A DNA stretch of 9,024 bases from NCBI GenBank assembly GCA_003489145.1, contig DNJI01000017.1, forward strand, positions 1 to 9,024, in the 5' to 3' direction. Position numbers and translations under genes: made by a program. This DNA is from Gammaproteobacteria bacterium. Lineage in GTDB: Bacteria; Pseudomonadota; Gammaproteobacteria; PS1; Pseudothioglobaceae. This document shows positions 1-5,511 of this stretch, piece by piece. The notes under the pieces are model-generated. The model had not been told where the DNA came from. It ran no database searches and worked only from the letters and a program-made list of their open reading frames with translations. Each line of letters begins with the position of its first letter. Within the stretch, counting starts at the first letter, position 1.

Positions 1-64
1 GATTAAGGCTTCTAAAGTAGCTGCCTTTAAAGCAGGTAAAGCATTAAAAGAAGCGGTAAACTAA
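1..64 (+). CDS. HU-family DNA-binding protein, C-terminal fragment
   Basis: Only the last 20 codons and the TAA stop (62-64) are in the window; the reading frame begins at base 2. The tail KVAAFKAGKALKEAVN closely matches the C-terminal strand/helix of bacterial HU/IHF-family proteins, where a P/A-F-x-A-G-K-x-L-K-x-x-V-N ending is typical of HU. Proteins of this family bind DNA as small dimers in the nucleoid and bend or compact it. The DNA-binding arm is outside the window, so HU-alpha and HU-beta types cannot be separated. A strong hairpin terminator follows 17 nt after the stop, so this gene ends its own transcript. Confidence 0.88.
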   Translation, partial: IKASKVAAFKAGKALKEAVN

Positions 65-81
65 AAAGACTGCTTAACAAT

Positions 82-107
82 AAAAAAGCGCCAATTGGCG
101 CTTTTTT
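82..107. terminator. Bidirectional rho-independent terminator between the HU gene and the kinase gene
   Basis: The 26 bases are a perfect palindrome. An A6 run is followed by stem GCGCC (88-92), the self-complementary AATT (93-96), stem GGCGC (97-101) and T6 (102-107). On either strand the RNA would form a GC-rich hairpin followed by a U tract. It lies 17 nt after the HU stop (+ strand) and 21 nt after the kinase stop at 129 (- strand), so it should serve both convergent transcripts. Confidence 0.9.
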
Positions 108-128
108 ATTGTCTTAAATAATGCTGAC

Positions 129-1070
129 TTAGAATAAAGACTCGCCATAGTTTTGCTGATACAGTTGTTCAATTTTAGTCAAATCAAATTGGTGATTTTG
201 CGTGCCTAAATGAGCAATTTTAATCGCCCCTAATAGCCCCGCTAATTGACCCGTGGTTTTCCAATCCATGTCATTCATCAAACCATATAACAAACCTGCA
301 CGATAAGCATCACCACAGCCGGTCGGGTCTTGTGTTGCCTGCGCTTTAGCGGGTGAAATAATAATAACCTCTCCTCCAGTATAGATCTCACTACCTTCAC
401 CACCTTTGGTAACAATCAAAGCATCAACCATAGAAGCAATCGTGGCCAAATCTAACCCGGTTTTGTCTTGCAACATTTGTGACTCATAATCATTGACAGT
501 GACATAAGTAGCTTGCTCAACAAAAGCAGTCAGCTCTTCACCTGAAAACATGGGCATACCTTGTCCGGGATCAAAAATAAAGGGAATTTCAGCCTCTGAG
601 AATTGCTGAGCGTGCTCGATCATACCATCGCGCCCATCAGGGGAAACAATACCGATATCTGCAACACTCACATCACTGACTTTATTTTCATGGGAATTAC
701 TCATCGCACCTGGATGAAATGCGGTGATTTGGTTGTCATCCATGTCTGTTGTGATAAACGCCTGACCTGTGTAGCTACCCTCAATCACTTTCATGTGTGT
801 GGTGTTCATATGATGCTTTTCCATCCAACTCATGTACGGCGTGAAATCTTCACCCACCGTTGCCATCGGAATTGAATTAGCGCCCAATAGGTGTAAGTTA
901 TAAGCAATATTACCACCACAACCACCAAACTCTTTACGCATCGTTGGCACAAGAAATGAGATGTTTAACATATGTACCTTGTCGGGCAAAATATGATTTT
1001 TAAATTGATCTTGAAACACCATAATTGAATCAAAGGCGTAAGAGCCACAAATCAGTGCTGTTTTTAACAT
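129..1070 (-). CDS. PfkB-family carbohydrate/nucleoside kinase (adenosine kinase-like)
   Basis: A 313-residue cytoplasmic kinase of the ribokinase/PfkB superfamily, which moves the gamma-phosphate of ATP to a sugar or nucleoside hydroxyl. Visible family marks are an early substrate-binding Asp (D14 in SYAFDSI), the glycine-rich GGCGGN (49-54), the NxxE metal motif (N193, E196 in NDYE) and the C-terminal signature DPTGCGDAYRAGL (248-260), whose GxGD supplies the anion hole and catalytic base D254. The overall pattern recalls bacterial proteins annotated as adenosine kinase, but the substrate cannot be fixed from sequence; ribokinase-like sugars are alternatives. I chose ATG at 1070 because AAGGAG (1080-1085) lies 9 nt upstream and the PfkB fold begins there (LKTALICGSYAFD). 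An in-frame TTG at 1094 would place that Shine-Dalgarno inside the gene. This is the last gene of the hemE operon, 46 nt after ispH. Confidence 0.88.
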   Translation of the reverse strand: MLKTALICGSYAFDSIMVFQDQFKNHILPDKVHMLNISFLVPTMRKEFGGCGGNIAYNLHLLGANSIPMATVGEDFTPYMSWMEKHHMNTTHMKVIEGSYTGQAFITTDMDDNQITAFHPGAMSNSHENKVSDVSVADIGIVSPDGRDGMIEHAQQFSEAEIPFIFDPGQGMPMFSGEELTAFVEQATYVTVNDYESQMLQDKTGLDLATIASMVDALIVTKGGEGSEIYTGGEVIIISPAKAQATQDPTGCGDAYRAGLLYGLMNDMDWKTTGQLAGLLGAIKIAHLGTQNHQFDLTKIEQLYQQNYGESLF

Positions 1071-1079
1071 TTTATTTTT

Positions 1080-1085
1080 CTCCTT
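1080..1085 (-). promoter_or_regulatory. Shine-Dalgarno site of the PfkB kinase
   Basis: AAGGAG on the minus strand, 9 nt before the ATG at 1070. It is the best ribosome-binding site in the window, and it decides between the ATG at 1070 and the in-frame TTG at 1094. Confidence 0.85.
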
Positions 1086-1098
1086 ATTTTTCAATTCA

Positions 1099-1117
1099 AC
1101 ATAGGCAAGGCCTATGT
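1099..1117 (-). repeat. Perfect 8-bp inverted repeat in the ispH-kinase gap
   Basis: ACATAGGC (1099-1106) and GCCTATGT (1110-1117) are exact complements around a 3-nt loop. On the minus-strand mRNA the hairpin begins in the ispH stop codon and ends 13 nt before the kinase Shine-Dalgarno. No U tract follows (the next bases are TGAATTGAAA), so it does not look like an intrinsic terminator. A role in mRNA processing or 3'-end protection is possible but unproven. Confidence 0.6.
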
Positions 1118-2040
1118 CATCTTAATTCTTCTGGTACGGGGAAATGAACGTTTTCCTGTGCGCCACTCACTTCGATTATCTCAGTTGCACCATGATCATA
1201 TAAATAGTTTATCACTTCTTGAACTAGCACTTCTGGTGCTGAAGCGCCGGCAGTGACGCCAACGGTATTCGCCCCCTCTAACCAGCTTGATTGTATTTCA
1301 TCAGCGCCGTCAATTAAATAAGCGTCTTTATGTAATTTTTCGGCAATTTCTCGTAAACGATTTGAATTGCTAGAATTACTAGAACCCAGCACTAATAACA
1401 AATCAGAGTCTTGCATTAAGGTTTTAACCGCATCTTGTCGATTTTGTGTTGCATAACAAATATCGTCTTTTTTTGGTGATTTTATTTCAGGGAATTTGTC
1501 TTTAAGCGCATCAACAACCTGCTGTGTATCATCCACTGACAAAGTCGTTTGTGTTGTGTAAGACAAGTGTTCATTGGTCAAATCCAGCTTATCGACATCA
1601 GCCACGGTTTCAATCAACTCAACACTGGTGCCTTCGCTTGACTGACCTAAAGTACCCTCCACCTCAGGATGACCTTCGTGACCAATAAGAATAACCTTAT
1701 GATTCTGTTTTTGTTTACGTGCCACTTCTTTATGAACTTTGGTCACCAGTGGGCAAGTGGCATCATAAACTGTGGCGCCAATATTTGCCGCTTGTTGTCG
1801 TACTGCCTGAGAAACCCCGTGTGCACTAAAAATTACCACCTCGCCAGCAGGCACTTCGGATATTTCTTTGACAAAAATAGCGCCTTTTGACTTGAGGTCA
1901 TCCACCACAAATTTGTTATGTACCACTTCATTACGCACATAGATAGGAATGCCGTGTCGCTCAATAGCGCGCTCTACAATTTCAATCGCGCGATCAACAC
2001 CTGCGCAAAATCCACGTGGATTAGCTAATAAAACCTTCAC
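1117..2040 (-). CDS. ispH: 4-hydroxy-3-methylbut-2-enyl diphosphate reductase
   Basis: The 307-residue enzyme catalyses the last step of the MEP (non-mevalonate) isoprenoid pathway, reducing HMBPP to isopentenyl and dimethylallyl diphosphate with a [4Fe-4S] cluster in the cytoplasm. The three cluster cysteines are present: C12 (PRGFCAGVDRAI), C96 (YDATCPLVTKVH) and C195 (DDICYATQNRQ). The substrate-site residues H41, H74, H124 and the proton donor E126 (GHEGHPEVEGT) are also present, as is the S-x-N pair (S223, N225). Length and residue spacing match E. coli IspH almost exactly. The start is GTG at 2040; it overlaps the fkpB stop by four bases (GTGA), which suggests translational coupling. 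The Shine-Dalgarno is weak (GGA about 8 nt upstream). The fkpB-ispH order is the one known from E. coli. Confidence 0.97.
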   Translation of the reverse strand: MKVLLANPRGFCAGVDRAIEIVERAIERHGIPIYVRNEVVHNKFVVDDLKSKGAIFVKEISEVPAGEVVIFSAHGVSQAVRQQAANIGATVYDATCPLVTKVHKEVARKQKQNHKVILIGHEGHPEVEGTLGQSSEGTSVELIETVADVDKLDLTNEHLSYTTQTTLSVDDTQQVVDALKDKFPEIKSPKKDDICYATQNRQDAVKTLMQDSDLLLVLGSSNSSNSNRLREIAEKLHKDAYLIDGADEIQSSWLEGANTVGVTAGASAPEVLVQEVINYLYDHGATEIIEVSGAQENVHFPVPEELR

Positions 2041-2447
2041 TCGATTTTTCCAAGTACCTCTACTTGGAACGACACATCACAGCCCGCTAATGGGTGGTTG
2101 AAATTAACGGTGATTTCATCACCATTGATTTTATCGATACAGCCTACATAGGAATCACCAATAGGAGTTTCAAATTCAACAGCAGCGTCCACTTCAACAA
2201 CCATATCTTCTGGAAATTCTGAACGATTCATCACTTGTATGGCTTCATCATAAATGGGGCCAAACGCCTCATCGGAGCTTAAAAGAAAAGTTTGCAGTTT
2301 GCCAACTTTCGCTTCTTCTATGCAGGACTCTAGGCAAGGATCAAGCTGGCCGTCACCAATCTCAAATTCGAAAGGTACATCAAGCGTTTCATCGGCTAGC
2401 GCACCATTGGCGTGCGTAAGTTTGTACAGTAGTTTGTATTTAGCCAT
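2037..2447 (-). CDS. fkpB: FKBP-type peptidyl-prolyl isomerase, FkpB/SlpA-like
   Basis: The 136-residue protein resembles FkpB (SlpA), a cytoplasmic FKBP-type prolyl isomerase with chaperone activity. The N-terminal FKBP strand (KYKLLYKLTHANG) comes first, then GDGQLDPCLE (31-40), the insert-in-flap region after DEAFGP (59-64), and the hallmark NGDEITVNFNHPLAG (108-122), very close to the E. coli FkpB stretch around DFNHPLAG. Several FKBP active-site aromatics are not evident, so catalytic strength is uncertain. It carries four cysteines (C38, C42, C103, C123). The ATG at 2447 is chosen because homology starts there; it overlaps the accD stop by 8 nt with no clear Shine-Dalgarno, consistent with coupled translation. 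Upstream in-frame codons would run far into accD. The gene overlaps ispH by 4 nt. Confidence 0.93.
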   Translation of the reverse strand: MAKYKLLYKLTHANGALADETLDVPFEFEIGDGQLDPCLESCIEEAKVGKLQTFLLSSDEAFGPIYDEAIQVMNRSEFPEDMVVEVDAAVEFETPIGDSYVGCIDKINGDEITVNFNHPLAGCDVSFQVEVLGKIE

Positions 2448-3279
2448 GTAGTGCTTGCAACAACTGGTGTACTTTATCACGTAAGTCCCTACGGTGCACA
2501 ATCATATCAATGGCGCCTTTTTCTAACAAGAACTCACTACGTTGAAAGCCCTCAGGCAAAGTTTCACGTACCGTTTGCTCAACCACACGCGGACCGGCAA
2601 AACCAATCAACGCATTTGGCTCAGCGATATGGATATCACCCAACATCGCAAAACTGGCAGACACACCACCCATGGTTGGATCAGTCAAGATAGAGAAAAA
2701 TGGAATTTTCTTATCACTTAGTAATTTTAAAATCAAAGCCGTTTTGCTCATTTGCATCAAAGAAAATAAACCTTCTTGCATACGCGCACCACCCGAAGCT
2801 GAAAAGCAAATCAGTGGCGAATTAGTTCGAATACTTTCTTGTGCGGCGCGTACAAATTTTTCACCGACCACAGAGCCCATCGAGCCGCCCATAAATTTAA
2901 ACTCAAAAGCAGCAGCAACAATAGGCATGCCATTTAAGGTGCCTTTTTTAACCACCAATGCGTCTTTCTCGCCGGTGTTTTTTTGTGCTTGTAAATAACG
3001 ATCTTTATATTTTTTTTGATCTTTGAACTTGAGTGGATCAACCGCAACTAAATCAGCAGCAATTTCCTCTTGACCATCAGCATCTAGGAAGCTTTCAAGT
3101 CGCACTCTGGCAGAAATACGCATATGGTGATCACAATTTGGACACACATAAGTCAGCTGTTTGAGCTCCTCTTCATATAAAGTGGACTCACACTTGGGGC
3201 ATTTGCTCCACAAGCCTTCAGGAATGCTCTTTTTAACCACATTGGTAATTGACGGTAAGATTTTTTCTAGCCAACTCAT
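2440..3279 (-). CDS. accD: Acetyl-CoA carboxylase, carboxyltransferase beta subunit
   Basis: The 279-residue beta subunit pairs with AccA to form the carboxyltransferase that moves CO2 from carboxybiotin to acetyl-CoA, giving malonyl-CoA for fatty-acid synthesis. The N-terminal Cys4 zinc finger is intact at C27, C30, C46 and C49, the same positions as in E. coli AccD. The crotonase-like core shows SASGGARMQEG (160-170), MGGVSASFAMLGD (203-215) and IGFAGPRVVEQTV (225-237). The protein is about 25 residues shorter than the 304-residue E. coli form, apparently at the C-terminal tail. The ATG at 3279 is chosen because MSWLEKILPS is the usual N-terminus and AAAGGA lies 6 nt upstream, overlapping the trpA stop. 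The 10-nt gap to trpA and the 8-nt overlap with fkpB place it inside the operon. Confidence 0.97.
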   Translation of the reverse strand: MSWLEKILPSITNVVKKSIPEGLWSKCPKCESTLYEEELKQLTYVCPNCDHHMRISARVRLESFLDADGQEEIAADLVAVDPLKFKDQKKYKDRYLQAQKNTGEKDALVVKKGTLNGMPIVAAAFEFKFMGGSMGSVVGEKFVRAAQESIRTNSPLICFSASGGARMQEGLFSLMQMSKTALILKLLSDKKIPFFSILTDPTMGGVSASFAMLGDIHIAEPNALIGFAGPRVVEQTVRETLPEGFQRSEFLLEKGAIDMIVHRRDLRDKVHQLLQALHG

Positions 3280-3289
3280 AATAAATCCT

Positions 3290-4087
3290 TTATTTAATAG
3301 CAGCTGATATTTCAGCTGATAATGTTCCAACACTTGCTAACATTTTATCCCTATCTGTAGCGTATTGCTCAATAAATGACACCAAGGACGAGCCAACAAT
3401 CACCGCATCAGCCGAAACTGAAACCGCTTTAGCTGTTGCTGCATCTTTAATACCAAAGCCTACACCCACAGGTAAATCAATATATTGACGAATTCTAGCC
3501 AGGTTAGCATTCACCGAATCAATATCTAAATGGCCGGCGCCAGTCACGCCTTTAAGTGATACGAAATACACAAAACCCGAGGCGATTTTAGCTAAAGATG
3601 CTAAACGATCGTTGGTTGTTGTTGGTGCTACGAGGAAAATAAAGTCAATATCAACACCATCTAAACACTGTTTTAAATCATGCGCCTCTTCCGGTGGCAT
3701 ATCAACTACCAAGATGCCGTCAACACCACTTTCACTTGCCGCATCAGCAAAGGCTTGATAGCCGAATACCTCAATGGGGTTTAGGTAGCCCATCAAAACA
3801 ATGGCAGTGGTGTCGTTACTTTGTCTAAATTTCTTTACTAAGTCAAGCACATCATGCAAACTCACGCCATCAGCCACAGCACGTTCATGCGATTTAGCAA
3901 TCACAGGGCCATCGGCCATCGGGTCTGAAAACGGTACGCCAAGCTCAATCACATCAGCACCGTTATCGACCAATGTTTGCATCAAATCATAAGTATTATC
4001 TAAGCCACTATCGCCTGCCGTAATGAATGGAATAAACGCCTTTTGACCCTTGGGTAAATTAGAAAATACTTGGGCTAATCTTGACAT
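3290..4087 (-). CDS. trpA: Tryptophan synthase alpha chain
   Basis: The 265-residue TIM-barrel subunit cleaves indole-3-glycerol phosphate into indole and glyceraldehyde 3-phosphate, and passes indole through a tunnel to TrpB. The catalytic pair is present: E48 in DVIELGVPFSDPMADGP (45-61) and D59, matching E49 and D60 of the Salmonella enzyme. FITAGD (21-26), GYLNPIE and the phosphate-binding GVGFGIKD are also visible, and the length is normal. It starts at ATG 4087, two bases after the hemE TAA, with no real Shine-Dalgarno, so translation probably depends on hemE ribosomes. The trpA-accD adjacency is common in proteobacteria. The partner trpB, usually directly upstream, is replaced here by hemE and must lie elsewhere. 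Confidence 0.97.
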   Translation of the reverse strand: MSRLAQVFSNLPKGQKAFIPFITAGDSGLDNTYDLMQTLVDNGADVIELGVPFSDPMADGPVIAKSHERAVADGVSLHDVLDLVKKFRQSNDTTAIVLMGYLNPIEVFGYQAFADAASESGVDGILVVDMPPEEAHDLKQCLDGVDIDFIFLVAPTTTNDRLASLAKIASGFVYFVSLKGVTGAGHLDIDSVNANLARIRQYIDLPVGVGFGIKDAATAKAVSVSADAVIVGSSLVSFIEQYATDRDKMLASVGTLSAEISAAIK

Positions 4088-4089
4088 GA

Positions 4090-5124
4090 TTACTTAGCGC
4101 TAAATTCGTGCACACTGTCTACTAGCACTTTCATATTTTCAGGATTAACATCAGGAGTGATGCCATGACCTAGGTTGAAAATATGACCTGTGTCGCCCTT
4201 AAACTGGGCTAATACTTTTTTAACTTCTGCTCGCACAACTTCGGGTGTGCCATACATAACCGCAGGGTCTAAGTTACCTTGAATCGCTACCTTGCTGCCG
4301 ATTTGTTGCTCGACTTCACTCAACTCAACTGTCCAATCAATACCCACGCCATCACAACCAGTATTGGCAATTTCATCTAGATGCTTACCACCATTTTTAC
4401 TAAATAAAGTAATCGGCGTGTTTGGGTGTTTTGCCTTAACACCATTCACAATCTTGGACATATAGCTCAGTGAAAAATCCAAATAATGCGTCTTGGATAA
4501 CACACCACCCCAGGTATCAAAAACCATCAAACTGTCTGCGCCACTTAATACTTGTTGATCTAAATAGGCGATCACACTGTCAGCTAATTTGCTTAATAAT
4601 AAATGCAGCATTTGTGGGTCGTTAAATAACATCGCTTTGGTTTTGGCAAAGGTTTTACTACTACCACCTTCAATCATATAGGTGGCCAGTGTCCAAGGAC
4701 TACCGCTAAAGCCAATCAGTGGTGCGCGCGTGCCTAACGCTGTTTTAATCGTAGATACGGCATCAAATACATAAGTTAAGTCATTATTGACCTCTGATGG
4801 AATCGCCTCAATATCTGCCAACGTTTGAATAGGGCGCTCAAATTTTGGCCCTTCGCCTTCGCTAAAATACAAACCCAAGCCCATTGCATCAGGAATGGTT
4901 AAGATATCAGAAAATAAAATCGCCGCATCAAGGTCGAATCGATCCATCGGCTGCATGGTTACTTCACAAGCAAGCTCGGGATTTTTACACAAACTCATAA
5001 AGTCACCCGCTTGCTTGCGAGTGGCACGATACTCAGGTAAATAGCGCCCTGCTTGGCGCATTACCCAGATAGGTGTGCGTGTTGTTGGTTGCTTTGATAA
5101 GGCGTTAAGATAGTCAAATGACAT
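4090..5124 (-). CDS. hemE: Uroporphyrinogen decarboxylase
   Basis: The 344-residue enzyme decarboxylates the four acetate side chains of uroporphyrinogen III to give coproporphyrinogen III, a cytoplasmic step of haem synthesis. Both family signatures are visible: PIWVMRQAGRYLPEYR (18-33), with substrate-binding R23 and R27, and GFSGSPWTLATYMIEG (138-153), with Y149. The catalytic D73 (FSDIL) and the C-terminal His (H320 in NLGHGI) are present, and the length is normal for the family. The start is ATG 5124, whose product MSFDYLNAL fits family N-termini; the leader is AT-rich with no Shine-Dalgarno. It is the first gene of the minus-strand operon, behind the rpmE terminator and a likely promoter at about 5156-5184. 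Confidence 0.97.
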   Translation of the reverse strand: MSFDYLNALSKQPTTRTPIWVMRQAGRYLPEYRATRKQAGDFMSLCKNPELACEVTMQPMDRFDLDAAILFSDILTIPDAMGLGLYFSEGEGPKFERPIQTLADIEAIPSEVNNDLTYVFDAVSTIKTALGTRAPLIGFSGSPWTLATYMIEGGSSKTFAKTKAMLFNDPQMLHLLLSKLADSVIAYLDQQVLSGADSLMVFDTWGGVLSKTHYLDFSLSYMSKIVNGVKAKHPNTPITLFSKNGGKHLDEIANTGCDGVGIDWTVELSEVEQQIGSKVAIQGNLDPAVMYGTPEVVRAEVKKVLAQFKGDTGHIFNLGHGITPDVNPENMKVLVDSVHEFSAK

Positions 5125-5155
5125 AGTGTTAAATTAAAAAAATAATAGTGCAATG

Positions 5156-5184
5156 ATTATAACGATTTTTGCCCTAAACGCTTA
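5156..5184 (-). promoter_or_regulatory. Candidate sigma-70 promoter for the hemE operon
   Basis: On the minus strand a consensus -10 TATAAT occupies 5161-5156. The hexamer at 17-bp spacing is TAAGCG (5184-5179), a poor -35. Transcription would begin near 5149, about 25 nt before the hemE ATG. Position supports it, because the rpmE terminator (5198-5226) lies just upstream, so the operon needs its own promoter. The weak -35 keeps confidence moderate. Confidence 0.5.
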
Positions 5185-5197
5185 GATAATCGGGCAT

Positions 5198-5226
5198 AAA
5201 AAAAGCCACATAAGTGGCTTTTTTTT
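5198..5226 (-). terminator. Rho-independent terminator after rpmE
   Basis: Stem AGCCAC (5204-5209), loop ATAA (5210-5213) and stem GTGGCT (5214-5219) are flanked by A7 on one side and T8 on the other. On the minus strand this gives a hairpin with a U tract 17 nt after the rpmE stop, separating rpmE from the hemE operon. Confidence 0.88.
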
Positions 5227-5242
5227 ATTGAATGTTTGGTGT

Positions 5243-5455
5243 TTAGCGCTTGAATGAAGCGTAACGTGATTTAAACTTCTCAACACGACCGGCACTATCC
5301 ATAATTTTTTGCTTACCTGTGTAAAAAGGATGGCAGCTAGAACACACATCTAAATGTAATTCTTCCTTACCAATGGTTGAGCGTGATTCAAAAGTATTGC
5401 CGCACGAACATACAACTTTTACGGTGTCATAATTAGGGTGGATATCTGTTTTCAT
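5243..5455 (-). CDS. rpmE: Ribosomal protein bL31, zinc-binding (C+) type
   Basis: The 70-residue large-subunit protein sits at the bridge between the ribosomal subunits. MKTDIHPNYDTVKVVCSCGN, DVCSSCHPFYTGKQK and the GRVEKFKSRY ending match E. coli RpmE closely. The four zinc cysteines are C16, C18, C38 and C41, so this is the C+ form rather than the cysteine-free paralogue (YkgM/RpmE2) made under zinc shortage. Length is the same as E. coli L31. The start is ATG 5455, with no clear Shine-Dalgarno in the leader. The gene lies 56 nt after the copper ATPase on the same strand with no terminator between, so some read-through is possible, but it has its own TATAAT at 5491-5496 and its own terminator at 5198-5226. 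Confidence 0.97.
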   Translation of the reverse strand: MKTDIHPNYDTVKVVCSCGNTFESRSTIGKEELHLDVCSSCHPFYTGKQKIMDSAGRVEKFKSRYASFKR

Positions 5456-5490
5456 ATCTATAACGTTTATGTAAATCTAAAAGAGGGGGA

Positions 5491-5496
5491 ATTATA
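5491..5496 (-). promoter_or_regulatory. Candidate -10 element for rpmE
   Basis: A consensus TATAAT on the minus strand (5496-5491) lies 35 nt before the rpmE ATG and just past the copper ATPase stop. At normal spacing the -35 region would overlap the end of the ATPase gene and has no good TTGACA match (AAGAAT at 17 bp). A leader of about 29 nt would result. Confidence 0.45.
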
Positions 5497-5511
5497 TACT
5501 ATTATCATTCG

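Noticed and set aside
603..875. A 90-codon + strand frame opposite the PfkB kinase, rich in Cys and His.
   Set aside because: The Cys/His content comes from antisense reading of kinase codons. There is no ribosome-binding site and no recognisable domain.
1071..1094. An eight-codon N-terminal extension of the kinase from a TTG codon.
   Set aside because: The extension MKNKEKNK is low-complexity, encodes the AAGGAG ribosome-binding site itself, and precedes the normal PfkB N-terminus.
1099..1117. The hairpin after ispH as an intrinsic terminator.
   Set aside because: No U tract follows on the minus strand, the stem is only half GC, and the kinase downstream has no visible promoter of its own.
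2672..2998. A 108-codon + strand frame opposite accD.
   Set aside because: It covers the conserved AccD active-site region in antisense and has no independent support.
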